NCBI RefSeq assembly: GCF_007992175.1
Contig: NZ_BJZT01000015.1
Location: forward strand, 1 to 64,000
From: Methylobacterium haplocladii
GTDB lineage: Bacteria > Pseudomonadota > Alphaproteobacteria > Rhizobiales > Beijerinckiaceae
Reading direction: 5' to 3'
DNA length: 64,000 nt
Below are positions 1 to 8,954 of the stretch, piece after piece. A program made the position numbers and the translations under genes. The notes beneath the pieces were generated by a model. That model was not told the DNA's origin, ran no database searches, and worked only from the letters and a program-made list of their open reading frames with translations. How positions within the stretch are numbered: the stretch's first letter is position 1; each line of letters opens with the position of its first letter.

Positions 1-115
1 GAGAGATGTGCATCATTTGCCCGCCGGCGATCGGCCGTTCGCGGGATTGTATTTTGGTACTTTGGCTTCTGCGGGGCGGCCCACAGGATCGGAGCGGACC
101 AAAAGGGCGCTACTG

Positions 116-391
116 TCACCACCAGCCGTGACGGATGCGATGGTGGTAGTGGCTCCACCGGCGCGGCCTATAGGACCAGCGGCTGGCCGATCGGCGCCAG
201 CGCGATGCCCCGTCACTACTTGGCCAGATACCCCCGGTGCGGTCGTTGCCGGTGGCGGCGGCATCCCTGTCGAGGCCATCGCCGCTGACAAGCTGGACAA
301 TATTTCGGTCGAGGTGCGTACTGGCCGCGTGGGCACCGTGTATGCCGGCAGCGATTGCAAGCGAGCAACCAATTGCTATTGCGAACTTCAT
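116..391 (-). CDS. Small secreted Arg/Trp/His-rich protein
   Basis: A 91-residue protein that I do not recognise. Residues 1-22 (MKFAIAIGCS... ending in HAHA-like small residues) form a classical signal peptide, and the mature part ends in a very basic, Trp- and His-rich tail with several RW and YHH motifs. The ATG has an AGGGG ribosome binding site about 7 nt upstream, and the upstream DNA (about 400-530) is AT-rich as expected for a promoter. An overlapping frame of similar length on the same strand lacks a signal peptide, so this frame is preferred. Function unknown; export to the periplasm is inferred. Confidence 0.5.
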   Translation of the reverse strand: MKFAIAIGCSLAIAAGIHGAHAASTHLDRNIVQLVSGDGLDRDAAATGNDRTGGIWPSSDGASRWRRSASRWSYRPRRWSHYHHRIRHGWW

Positions 392-757
392 CTGATCACC
401 CCTATATTAATGATAATACTTCTATCAAGACAATATACGATCCAAATCCATAATTGGTAGGGCTGATCATTTGAATTAAAGTTTAATTATATAATATTTA
501 TTCATCCAGTCGGCGCTTTATTACTGAATGGCTTTAAAAAATGAAAATCGAATTTTATTGTTTGAGACAGCGCCCTTCGGCACATACGATGCCTGTGCCT
601 CATCCCCCGATCCATGGGGCACACACCTGCCGCGAGCGCGAGGCGAGAGCATCGCGCTCGCGGCGACGTCCGGAGCCTCCGCTCCATTGAGACCTGAATG
701 CGACTTTGCCGGTCGGGTCGACCGACCGGCACTTTTCGCTGCGTTGGCGCGATGGCC
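392..757. other. Intergenic region, AT-rich
   Basis: This holds the likely promoter of the small secreted protein on the minus strand (AT-rich 400-530) and the downstream region of the sensor kinase. I see no convincing gene, RNA or strong terminator in it. Confidence 0.5.
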
Positions 758-2119
758 TCAGCCGGACGAACGCGGGGGAAGCGCCGTCCAATTCTTCAAA
801 GAGGCGCAGCAACCCGGTGCATCGTTCACGAGCGAGAACTCGAGGTTGTGCAACCTGGCGATCGACTCGACGAGGCTCAGCCCGATTCCGAAGCCGGAAT
901 GGACGCGCGCTTTACTGCTCCTATGGAATCGCTGTTTCACGCGCGTCAGTTCTGCCTCCGGGATGCCGCAGCCTGTATCCGCGATCACGAACCCGACGGG
1001 AGCCGTGGTTGCGGCAACCAGTACCCGGCCACCGTCCGGGGTGAACTTGATCGCGTTGTCGATGAGGTTGCTGGCGGCCTCGAACAGCAGGCTGGCATCC
1101 CCGTCGATGGGGATCTCTCGGTCCGGTTTCTCCCAGACGAGCGCCAGACCCTTGTCTGCGGCGAGGGGCTCGTAATACTCCACTGCGTCGTCGAGGATGC
1201 GGACGAGATCGACCGGGGCGAACCCCGCACGACGGACCCGATCCTCGAGCTCCGAGATCCGCAGCAGTGCCGAGAAGCGCACGACGATCTGGCGGAGCTC
1301 GGCCAGAACGTCCTCGTTCGCAGTGCGGAAGTCATCCATGGTCCGCGCGTTGCGCAGCGAACGCTCGAGGCTTGCCATCACCCGGGTCAGCGGCGTGCGC
1401 AGGTCGTGGGCGATGTTCTCGTTGACGCCCTTCACCTCGCTCATCAGGCGTTCGAGCTGCTCCAGCATGTCGTTCACGACGCTGGTGAGGTGCCCGAAAT
1501 CGGCGGACAGGCCGCGGCTCGGGAGCCGGCCCGAGAGATCGCCCCGCATGATCTTCTCGGCCGAGGACGTGATCGCCGCGATCTGCCGCAGCGAGCCGAC
1601 ACCGAACACGATGGCGCCGACCAGGCCGATGCCGATCGTGCCGGCGATGCCCCAGGCGAAGGTGTCGACGAGAGCCGTCTCCAGCGCTTCCAGCACCTTG
1701 GCGGAGCGGCTGACAAGCAGCAGGTTGTCGTCCGGGAGACGGCTGAGCATGCTGTAGTAGACGAGCGGCCGGCTTGCGACGCTCTGCTTGAGCTCGAACG
1801 GCCTGCCGATCGGGGCCGATGCCGGGAACGGCAGGTCGGCCCCCGCGAGCCGGTGCCCCTTGGGGTCGAACACCACGAGTGGCCGGCCGCCCTGCTCGAA
1901 ATCCTCCCAGGCATCGGTTCGCTCGCGCAGTTGGGTGGTCGAGAGCCGTGTCAGGCGCGAGGATTCCCAGCGGACCCATTCGTAGGCGGCGTTACGGCCG
2001 TAATTCCGGGTCTCGAGGTAGAGGAACCCGAACAGGGCCAGCGAGGCCGCGCCGAAGGTGGCGAAGAACAGGAGCGCGACGTGGAACCCGCTGGTGCGGT
2101 GAAGGTCACGTAGACGCAC
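758..2119 (-). CDS. Two-component sensor histidine kinase
   Basis: A 453-residue membrane histidine kinase. Transmembrane segments lie at about 13-36 and 155-176 around a periplasmic sensor domain of about 115 residues; a HAMP linker follows (about 177-230), then the dimerisation/phosphoacceptor helix with NIAHDLRTPLTR (His238). The ATPase domain has an N-box near 351-359 (NLIDNAIKF), a G1 box DTGCGIP at 381-387 and a G2 box GFGIGLSL near 409. Its start overlaps the end of the response regulator gene by 14 nt, so the two are translationally coupled and form one pair. The RND efflux operon lies just upstream on the same strand, so control of that pump is a reasonable guess; the signal is unknown. 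Confidence 0.9.
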   Translation of the reverse strand: MRLRDLHRTSGFHVALLFFATFGAASLALFGFLYLETRNYGRNAAYEWVRWESSRLTRLSTTQLRERTDAWEDFEQGGRPLVVFDPKGHRLAGADLPFPASAPIGRPFELKQSVASRPLVYYSMLSRLPDDNLLLVSRSAKVLEALETALVDTFAWGIAGTIGIGLVGAIVFGVGSLRQIAAITSSAEKIMRGDLSGRLPSRGLSADFGHLTSVVNDMLEQLERLMSEVKGVNENIAHDLRTPLTRVMASLERSLRNARTMDDFRTANEDVLAELRQIVVRFSALLRISELEDRVRRAGFAPVDLVRILDDAVEYYEPLAADKGLALVWEKPDREIPIDGDASLLFEAASNLIDNAIKFTPDGGRVLVAATTAPVGFVIADTGCGIPEAELTRVKQRFHRSSKARVHSGFGIGLSLVESIARLHNLEFSLVNDAPGCCASLKNWTALPPRSSG

Positions 2120-2786
2120 GGAGGATGAAGCCCGTGTTGCGCACCGTGTGGATGCAGGGGTTCAGGCCATCCGGATCGATCTTCTTGCGGATCTTGCCGA
2201 TATGCACGTCGATCACGCTCGACTGGTGGTTGAAGCTGTAGCCCCACACGGATTCGAAGATCATCTTCCGGCTGACCAGCGTGTTGGCGTTGCGCATCAG
2301 GAATTCGACGATCGCGAACTCCTTCGGCAGCAGGTCGACCTCGCGCTCGGCACGAAACAGCACCCGGTCGATCAGGTCGAGGCGCAGGTCGCCGACGACG
2401 AGCTCGTTGACGGCCTCCGCGGCAATGCGACGGCGGGCCAGCGCATCGACGCGGGCGGTGAGCTCGATGAACTCGAAGGGTTTGGCGAGATAATCGTCGC
2501 CACCGGCGCGCAGGCCGTCGACGCGCTCGTTCACTGCGGAGAGCGCGCTCAAGATCAGCACCGGCGTCGAGACCTTCGCCTCCCGCAATTGCCCGAGGAG
2601 CGAGAGCCCGTCGATTTCCGGCAGCATGCGGTCGAGGACGATCACGTCGAAATCGCCCTCCATCGCCTTCTGCAGCCCGGTCGATCCGGTGAAAGCGTCA
2701 TCGACGCGGAATCCATAGTCCGAGAGGGCCGAGCCGATCTCGGCCGCGACGCGGTTGTCGTCCTCGATGATCAACACGCGTGCCAT
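2106..2786 (-). CDS. OmpR/PhoB-family response regulator
   Basis: A 226-residue response regulator. The receiver domain (1-120) has the acidic cluster EDD at 8-10, phosphoacceptor Asp52 in VIVLDRMLPEIDG, Ser80 and Lys102. A winged-helix OmpR-type DNA-binding domain follows (about 130-224, ending NTGFILRAST). The frame is open further upstream, but the ATG at 2786 is preceded by GAGGAGG about 8 nt away and begins the typical MARVLIIEDD N-terminus, so the longer start is rejected. It overlaps the sensor kinase gene and lies 133 bp downstream of the RND adaptor gene on the same strand. Confidence 0.93.
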   Translation of the reverse strand: MARVLIIEDDNRVAAEIGSALSDYGFRVDDAFTGSTGLQKAMEGDFDVIVLDRMLPEIDGLSLLGQLREAKVSTPVLILSALSAVNERVDGLRAGGDDYLAKPFEFIELTARVDALARRRIAAEAVNELVVGDLRLDLIDRVLFRAEREVDLLPKEFAIVEFLMRNANTLVSRKMIFESVWGYSFNHQSSVIDVHIGKIRKKIDPDGLNPCIHTVRNTGFILRAST

Positions 2787-2919
2787 GGGACGCCTCCTCG
2801 TGCCGTCAGGCTTGTTGCGCATAGCCATAGATAGGCAGCCGCCTAACGAAGCCATGTGGGAAAAATACGGGTCCGCCGTGTGCGGGGCGCAGCCCGGCCC
2901 GGCGTCGTGGGTCGTGCGC

Positions 2920-4290
2920 TCATTCCGCCTTGACCTGGATGGAGGGTGTCGCAGCGGCGATGGTCTTGGAAGCAGCCGTGTCGTCTCCGGTCTTGGCCAC
3001 GGTGACCTTGGCACCGTCCTGCAGGTCCGCGGGCGGGCTGAGGACGACGTGCTCCCCGCCGTTCAGGCCGTCGCGCAACTCCAGGGTCGTGCCGAGGTCG
3101 CGCGCGATCGTGACCGGCTCCAGCTTCACCGTATCGTCGGGCTCGACCACGGCGACCTGGGTACCCTTGGCGTCGAAGATCAGCGCCTCCGACGGGATCG
3201 CGACGCTCGGCTGCGCCCGCGGCACCGAGAAGGTCACGGCGACGTAGAGGCCCGGACGCAGGATGCCGTCGGGATTGGCGACGTCGACCTGCGTCGTCAG
3301 GGTCCGCGCGGACGAGCGGAGCGCCACCGAACTGCGGGAGACGCTGCCGGAAAATGCCTTGCGCGGCATCTGCGGCACGGAGACCTCGGCCGAGACGCCG
3401 TCGTGAATGTCGATGGCCGCGTATTGCGGGATCTGCACCGAGACGCGCAGCACGTCGTCGCTCTCGATCGAGAACAGGGGCGAGCCCGAGCCGGAATCGG
3501 CGTGGACGAGATCGCCGACATCCACCTTGCGGTCGGTGATGATGCCGGCGAAGGGCGCCGTCACGTTCTCGAAGCCCTTGAGCGCAGTGAGGCGGTCGGC
3601 GGTGGCCTGCTGCGCAGCGAGGTTGGCCTCGGCGACCTTCACACGAGCCTCTGCGGCGTTGAGCGTAGCGGCGGCGGTCTGCACCTTGGCGCGGCTGGTA
3701 TCGGCGGTCTGCTTGGAGGCCCAGCCCTGGCCGGCGAGCGTCGTGGTGCGGCCGTCGGTGACGTTGGCGAGGGTCACATCGGCCTTGGCCTGGTCGACAT
3801 TCGCCTTGGCCTCGACGAGCTGCGCCCGCATCTGGCCGAGCTGGGCCTCGGCCTGGCGGAGTTGCTCGTCGAGATCGGGCGCGGCGATGCGCACGAGCAG
3901 GTCGCCCTTCTTCACCCGCGAGCCGATATCGACTTTGCGTTCCGCGACGTAGCCGGTGGCGCGGGCGAAGACGTCGGCCTTGTCGAAGGCCTCCGTCTGG
4001 CCCGGCAGGGTCAGGCGCATCGGGCTGTCGTCGCGGCCGGCCGGCATCGTGCGGACCTCCGGCACGTAGTCGATGGTCTCCCGTTGCGTCTCCTGCGCGG
4101 CCGCGACCTCGCCCCAGTGGCGCCAGCCGCCGAAGCCGAGGCCGCCGGAGACGACGAGGAGCGCGACCACGAAGGGCAGCATGCGCGGCGGCGGGGCATG
4201 CTCGTGGGCGAGCGCCGTGTCGGCCCGGTCGGTGGCCAGCGGATCGGTCTCTATCGCGTCGTCGTGTCGAGCAGCGGTCTCGGCGCTCAT
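2920..4290 (-). CDS. RND efflux periplasmic adaptor (membrane fusion protein)
   Basis: A 456-residue HlyD/AcrA-type adaptor. After a cytoplasmic N-terminus there is one membrane anchor (about 37-58). Next come the split lipoyl domain (VFARATGYVAERKVDIGSR and, much later, VTAPFAGIITDRKVDVGD), a long Ala/Gln-rich coiled-coil hairpin (about 130-240), and the beta-barrel and membrane-proximal domains. It links the inner-membrane pump to an outer-membrane channel, which is not in this window. Its start overlaps the pump gene stop by 4 nt (ATGA), so both are one operon with the pump first. Confidence 0.92.
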   Translation of the reverse strand: MSAETAARHDDAIETDPLATDRADTALAHEHAPPPRMLPFVVALLVVSGGLGFGGWRHWGEVAAAQETQRETIDYVPEVRTMPAGRDDSPMRLTLPGQTEAFDKADVFARATGYVAERKVDIGSRVKKGDLLVRIAAPDLDEQLRQAEAQLGQMRAQLVEAKANVDQAKADVTLANVTDGRTTTLAGQGWASKQTADTSRAKVQTAAATLNAAEARVKVAEANLAAQQATADRLTALKGFENVTAPFAGIITDRKVDVGDLVHADSGSGSPLFSIESDDVLRVSVQIPQYAAIDIHDGVSAEVSVPQMPRKAFSGSVSRSSVALRSSARTLTTQVDVANPDGILRPGLYVAVTFSVPRAQPSVAIPSEALIFDAKGTQVAVVEPDDTVKLEPVTIARDLGTTLELRDGLNGGEHVVLSPPADLQDGAKVTVAKTGDDTAASKTIAAATPSIQVKAE

Positions 4291-7200
4291 GCGTAATCCT
4301 CGAGGGGTTTGACCGCGCCGCGGCGCAGCAGGGTGTAGAGGAAGGGGACGAAGATCAGGGTCGAGCCGGTGCCCATGGCGATGCCGCCGAGCACGGCGCG
4401 GGCGAGCGCCGCGTTTTGCTCCGAGCCTTCGCCCGAGCCGATCGCCATCGGGATCAGGCCGAGGAACATCGCCGCGGCCGTCATCAGCACCGGCCGCAGG
4501 CGGGTCTGACCGGCGACCAGGGCGGCCTCGATCGCCGAGCAGCCGGTCGCCTCGCGATGCTCCTTGGCGAAGGTGACGAGCAGGATCGAGTTCGCCGAGG
4601 CCACGCCCACCGACATGATCGCGCCGAACAGGGCCGGGATCGAGAAGGTGGTCCCGGTGATGAACAGGCTCATGACGATGCCGCAGAAGGCGAGCGGCAG
4701 GGCGGCGAGCACCACGAAGGGGTCGCCCCAGGTCTGGTAGTTCAGGACGAGCAGCAGGTAGACGGCCACCAGCGCGATGCCGAGGCCGATCTCGAGGTGG
4801 AAGAACGCGCTCTCCATGCTCTCGATCTGGCCGCGGATGCGGATCTTGTCGGGCGCCTGGAGGCCGGCCTGCTCCTCGCTGACGATCTGCTCGATGGCGT
4901 TGCGGACGGAGCCGAGATCGGAGTTCTGCACGCTCGCCAGCACGTCGTAGGTGGGCTGCGTGTTGACGTGGCTGACCACGGTCTGCTCGGGCTTGCGCTC
5001 CATGGAGGCGACGCTCGACAGCAGGATTGGGATGCCCGGGTCGCCATGGTCGGCATCACGCACGGCTAGCGGCGTGTTCATCAGGCTGGTCATGCTGGCG
5101 TTGCGGTATTCCGGCGTCTGCACCCAGAGCTGGTAGGGCGTTCCGGTTTTCGGATCGGCCCAGAAATTCGGGCTGACCTGGAAGGAGCCGGACAGCGAGA
5201 CGTTCAGGTTCTGCGCGATCTCCTGCTCGGACAGCCCCATCTCGGAAGCAAGCTTGCGGTCGACGTTCACGTAGAACTGCGGCGCGTCGACGATCTGGTG
5301 CAGGTGGACGTCCACCGCCCCGCGCACCTTGGAGATCCGCCGCACGAGGTCCTGCGCCGTAGCGAGGTCTTTCACATCGTGCCGGCCCGTCACCTGGACG
5401 TCGATCTGCGCGATCGTGCCGAAGTTCAGGATCTGGGTGATGATGTCGGACGGCTGGAAGTAGAAGACCACGTCCGGAAACTCCTTGCGCAGGGATTTCC
5501 GGAGCTGCTTCTCGTAGAACGAGATCGGCTTGTGCTCGCCCTTCAGGTTGATGAGCATCTGGCCGTCGTTGTAGGCGACGAAGGACGCGTCGATGAAGGC
5601 GAAGTTGTAGTTCGACGCCGGCAGGCCGATGTTGTCGAGGATCAGCCCGAGCTCGTCCTTCGGCACCGTGCGCCGCACCGCATCCTCGACCTTGGCGAAG
5701 ACCTTCTCCGTCGTCTCGATCCGCATGCCCGGGCGGGTGCGGATGTGGAGCGTCATCTGGCTCGATTCGATCTGCGGGAAGTAATCCTGCCCGACGAAGG
5801 GGAAGAGCGTGCCGGCGACAGCGAAGATGAGCAGCACGCCGGCGACCGTCGCGATGCGGTGGCCGATCACCACCCGCAGCAGGCCGACATAGCCGCGATG
5901 GAAGCGCGTGAAGCCGCGCTCGAAGGCGGCGCGGAATGCCGTCGCCGCCCGCCCGATCGGCCGGAACGGGATCGCGACGAGGCGCAGCACCTGCGCGACG
6001 ATGCGGCCAAGAAACGAGCGCCGCACCTCGATCTGCTCCGGGTCCGCACCGGCCTGTTTCGGCGCGTGGTTTTGCGCGTATTCGCGCGCCACGAACACGT
6101 CGATCAGGATCGGCACCAGCGTCAGCGACAGCACGTAGGAGGCCAGCATCGCGAACACGACCGCCTCGGCCTGCGGCGTGAACAGGTACTTCGGCGCATC
6201 GGTGAGGAAGAACACCGCGACGAAGGCGGCGCAGATCGCCAGCGTCGAGATCAGCGCCGGCTTGGCGATCCCCGACACGCCCATCACCACGGATTTTCGG
6301 AAGGGCTGGCCCTCCTCGAACATTCGGTAGGTGTTCTCGATCGCCACCGTCGCGTGGTCGACGAGGATGCCCACCGAGAGCGCAAGGCCGCCGAGGGTCA
6401 TGATGTTGATGGTCTCGCCCATGGCGGTGAGCACGCTGAGCGAGGTCAGGATCGCCAGCGGGATCGTGATCAGCACGACGAGGGTCGAGCGCCACGAACC
6501 TAGGAAGAGCAGGATGGTCAGCCCGGTGAGGCCCGCCGCGATCACCGCCTCGCGCACCACGTCCCGGATCGCGTCCGACACGAAGACCGACTGGTCGAAG
6601 AGCGGGGTGATCGTCATGCCCGCCGGGGCTGCGGCGCGGATGTCCGGCAGGGACTTCTTGACGTTGTTGACGACGTCGAGGGTCGAGGCGGCACCGTTCT
6701 TGAGGATCTGCAGCAGCACCGAATGGTGCCCGTCGGACCGCACGATGTTGAGTTGCGGTGGCGCCCCGTCGCGGACATGCGCGACGTCCCGCAGCAGCAC
6801 CGGCTGGCCGTCGACGACCTTCACCGGGATGCGGTTGAGCTGGTCGACGAGTTCCGGCGAGGCGTTGAGGCGGATCGCGTATTGCTGCTCGCCGATCTTG
6901 GCGAGGCCCGAGGGTACCGCGAGGTTCTGCTTCAGCACGGCATTGGTGACGTCGAGGGGCGTCATGCCGACGGCGCGCAGGGCCGCCAGGTCGAGATCGA
7001 CCATGACCTGGCGGGGCGCGCCGCCATAGGGCGAGGGCAGCGTCGAGCCCGGCACCTCGGCGAGGCGCTGGCGGGTGCGGTACTGCGCGTAGTCGAAGAC
7101 CTTGGTCAGCGTGTCCTTCGTCGAGGACAGCGCGAGCTGGATCACCGGCACGGAGGAGGCCGAGAACCGCATGATCACCGGCGGCTGCACGCCGGGTGGC

Positions 7201-7559
7201 ATGCGCGAGCGCACCGCGTTCATGGCGGAATCCACCTGCGTGATCGCGAGATCGATGCTGACGCTTGGATCGAAATAGATCCGCTCCGTCACCGTGCCCT
7301 GGATCGAGGTCGAGTCGATGCGCTTGATGTTGTTGACGTTTGAGGACAGCGAGAACTCGCTGTAATTCGTGATGCGCTGGACGATGTCGGTCGTGTCGAG
7401 GCCGTTATAAGTCCAGACCACCACCACCACCGGGATGTCGACCGCCGGCAGCACGTCCTTGGGGGCGACGATGATCGAGCCCGCACCCGCGAGCATCATA
7501 AGCACGGCCAGCACGAAGAAGCTGTTGCGGAACTTCAGGGCAAACCGAACGACACCCAT
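4287..7559 (-). CDS. RND multidrug-type efflux pump, inner-membrane permease
   Basis: A 1090-residue RND permease (AcrB/MexF fold: 12 membrane helices, two large periplasmic loops). The frame could start at 7670, but the ATG at 7559 gives the usual [15 protein letters not shown] start and removes a Pro/Arg-rich extension. It exchanges protons for exported compounds together with the downstream adaptor. Unusual points: the TM4 proton-relay motif reads [13 protein letters not shown], so the second Asp of the AcrB pair is His (about 401-402), and the TM10 Lys equivalent is Ala ([11 protein letters not shown], about 989). The cytoplasmic loop after about residue 490 is long and basic. Substrates cannot be read from sequence. 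Confidence 0.92.
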   Translation of the reverse strand: MGVVRFALKFRNSFFVLAVLMMLAGAGSIIVAPKDVLPAVDIPVVVVVWTYNGLDTTDIVQRITNYSEFSLSSNVNNIKRIDSTSIQGTVTERIYFDPSVSIDLAITQVDSAMNAVRSRMPPGVQPPVIMRFSASSVPVIQLALSSTKDTLTKVFDYAQYRTRQRLAEVPGSTLPSPYGGAPRQVMVDLDLAALRAVGMTPLDVTNAVLKQNLAVPSGLAKIGEQQYAIRLNASPELVDQLNRIPVKVVDGQPVLLRDVAHVRDGAPPQLNIVRSDGHHSVLLQILKNGAASTLDVVNNVKKSLPDIRAAAPAGMTITPLFDQSVFVSDAIRDVVREAVIAAGLTGLTILLFLGSWRSTLVVLITIPLAILTSLSVLTAMGETINIMTLGGLALSVGILVDHATVAIENTYRMFEEGQPFRKSVVMGVSGIAKPALISTLAICAAFVAVFFLTDAPKYLFTPQAEAVVFAMLASYVLSLTLVPILIDVFVAREYAQNHAPKQAGADPEQIEVRRSFLGRIVAQVLRLVAIPFRPIGRAATAFRAAFERGFTRFHRGYVGLLRVVIGHRIATVAGVLLIFAVAGTLFPFVGQDYFPQIESSQMTLHIRTRPGMRIETTEKVFAKVEDAVRRTVPKDELGLILDNIGLPASNYNFAFIDASFVAYNDGQMLINLKGEHKPISFYEKQLRKSLRKEFPDVVFYFQPSDIITQILNFGTIAQIDVQVTGRHDVKDLATAQDLVRRISKVRGAVDVHLHQIVDAPQFYVNVDRKLASEMGLSEQEIAQNLNVSLSGSFQVSPNFWADPKTGTPYQLWVQTPEYRNASMTSLMNTPLAVRDADHGDPGIPILLSSVASMERKPEQTVVSHVNTQPTYDVLASVQNSDLGSVRNAIEQIVSEEQAGLQAPDKIRIRGQIESMESAFFHLEIGLGIALVAVYLLLVLNYQTWGDPFVVLAALPLAFCGIVMSLFITGTTFSIPALFGAIMSVGVASANSILLVTFAKEHREATGCSAIEAALVAGQTRLRPVLMTAAAMFLGLIPMAIGSGEGSEQNAALARAVLGGIAMGTGSTLIFVPFLYTLLRRGAVKPLEDYA

Positions 7560-7998
7560 CGCGATACGCGGACCTTGCTGCGGGGGAATGCGGGGAACGA
7601 GGCCTCCCGCCCGTGGCGACCGGCCGGCAGCAGAGGCCTTCGCCCGCCTGCCGATCGATCCTGGCCACAACGTCCGGGTAAGTCGAAGGCTCGGCGGCCA
7701 CCAATGAATTCGGTTTCAATCTTGAAATTTCATTTTGGTTTTGGCGTCCGGACGGGGTTTGCCGACGATCTTCGGTCTGTTTGTCGCTGCGATGCATGGC
7801 GCTCTGCATGCAGCGCATTTTGAATACGATCGCAAATATAAAACCGATTTCAAGATCCAAAATTGTTTGAATAAAATAAAGCGATGTTCATTTGATCCAA
7901 AGGCAAGACGGCCGCATTGTATGGTCAAGCGGACGGCAGCGGCACAAGCCGAAGCAACCGCCGAAAAGAATACTACTCACATATCGGAGACTATCTGT
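7560..7998. other. Divergent intergenic region between RND operon and small secreted gene
   Basis: An AT-rich stretch (about 7690-7990) that must hold promoters for the efflux operon (minus) and the 110-residue secreted protein (plus). It has a perfect palindrome at 7714-7727. No gene is supported here. Confidence 0.5.
7714..7727. promoter_or_regulatory. Palindrome TTTCAA-TC-TTGAAA, possible operator
   Basis: Perfect 6-2-6 inverted repeat in the promoter region of the RND efflux operon. It could be a dimeric repressor site. OmpR-type regulators usually bind direct repeats, so the neighbouring response regulator is not an obvious match. Confidence 0.3.
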
Positions 7999-8331
7999 AT
8001 GTCGACGTCCATGCGCTCCGCCCTGACGGCCCTTGCTGCATTCGGCGCTCTCGGCGGCCTTTCGGCCGCTGCCGAGGCTCATCCGCTGCATCACGCGGCC
8101 CACCACGTCGCCCATCACGCCCAGGCCACCCGCGCGGCACAGTCCGGCCAGTACATGAGCACCGGCTTCGCCGAGCCGGCCCCGATGATGGCGGAGGCAT
8201 CGCGCCGGTCCTGGATCCACGCCCCGCGCGACGACGACAGCGCGAATGCCAAGAACCCCGCTCTGCCCTGGTACGCCCGCGGCCGCGGCCAGGAGACCGG
8301 CGGTCCGGACCGGATGGAAATCGGCCAGTAA
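7999..8331 (+). CDS. Small secreted His-rich protein with shared C-terminal peptide
   Basis: A 110-residue protein of unknown function. It has a signal peptide (about 1-28, ending AAAEAHP), a His-rich stretch just after cleavage (LHHAAHHVAHHAQ) and a C-terminus with NAKNPALP followed by YARGRGQETGGP. That same C-terminal peptide recurs in the 77-residue secreted protein at 20970-21203, so the two are paralogues or share a processed or binding peptide. The ATG at 7999 has GGAG upstream and opens directly into the signal peptide; the longer frame upstream is not protein-like. It lies divergent from the RND operon. Confidence 0.75.
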   Translation: MSTSMRSALTALAAFGALGGLSAAAEAHPLHHAAHHVAHHAQATRAAQSGQYMSTGFAEPAPMMAEASRRSWIHAPRDDDSANAKNPALPWYARGRGQETGGPDRMEIGQ

Positions 8332-8350
8332 TCGCCACTCTCAATCATTC

Positions 8351-8385
8351 ACGGCCTCGTCCGCGCCGCGCGCGGGCGAGGCCGT
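8351..8385 (+). terminator. GC-rich hairpin after the small secreted gene
   Basis: The stem ACGGCCTCG/CGAGGCCGT, with additional GC pairs inside, starts 20 nt after the stop codon. There is no T-tract, so it could be a weak or Rho-assisted terminator. Confidence 0.45.
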
Positions 8386-8475
8386 CGTCGTTCGATGGGC
8401 AACCAGCTGTCGAGCCGGCGGCCCCGAGTTGGCCTCGACGGCAATCACACCTCTCCCGATCCAGGACCTTCGATC

Positions 8476-8769
8476 ATGCGCTTCATACTGCCGGTCGCGC
8501 TCGGCGCGGCGGTGCTTCTCGGCTGTGCCGGGACCGCCTTCGCCGAGAGCCGGATCCCGGCCGGAGGCGCCTTCATGAACAGCTACACCTCGGACCCGTA
8601 TTTCGATCCGAAGTCGGCCTGGTCCCAGCAGCATTCCATCGGCGATATCGGTGGGCAGATCATGCTCGCCGAGCCCCCCGGCTATCCGCCGGCCTGCTCG
8701 ATCTTCGACCCGGCTTGTGCCGCCCGCCGTGGCGCGTGGCTGCGACGCATGCGGCATGGATCACGCTGA
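8476..8769 (+). CDS. Small secreted protein of unknown function
   Basis: A 97-residue protein with a signal peptide (about 1-23; the h-region contains GAAVLLGC and the peptide ends TAFA). The mature part is rich in Tyr, Pro and Ser (NSYTSDPYFDPKSAW) and has two Cys in PPACSIFDPACAARRG. The Cys in the signal peptide (GCAG) resembles a lipobox, so a lipoprotein is possible, though the downstream AFA site suggests ordinary cleavage. The ATG at 8476 follows an AGGA-containing stretch. It stands between another small secreted gene and a porin gene, all on the plus strand. I do not recognise the family. Confidence 0.65.
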   Translation: MRFILPVALGAAVLLGCAGTAFAESRIPAGGAFMNSYTSDPYFDPKSAWSQQHSIGDIGGQIMLAEPPGYPPACSIFDPACAARRGAWLRRMRHGSR

Positions 8770-8954
8770 GGCTTGCGTCCAACAACCGCCTCGGTCGATA
8801 TCGCCTTGGTCGAAGCAAGATTTATCAAGATTTCAAAATCGAAAAAATCGTTCAATTTCCGTGTCATCAAACTTACACGGCTAGCTTGGCAGTAGACGTT
8901 GCGCGCTGCCAAACGGCGGCCGCATCGTGATCTCCAATTTGGTCGGCCATAGCC

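Noticed and set aside
698..2113. 471-residue open frame on the plus strand opposite the sensor kinase
   Set aside because: It is an antisense shadow of the kinase gene caused by high GC; Arg/Asp/Glu/His-rich composition, no ribosome binding site, no motif. Similar long shadows at 2755-4296, 5298-6503, 39232-40347, 40731-41870 and 58525-60327 were rejected for the same reason.
2787..3014. N-terminal extension of the response regulator
   Set aside because: Runs antisense into the end of the adaptor gene; the ATG at 2786 has a near-perfect ribosome binding site and the normal receiver start.
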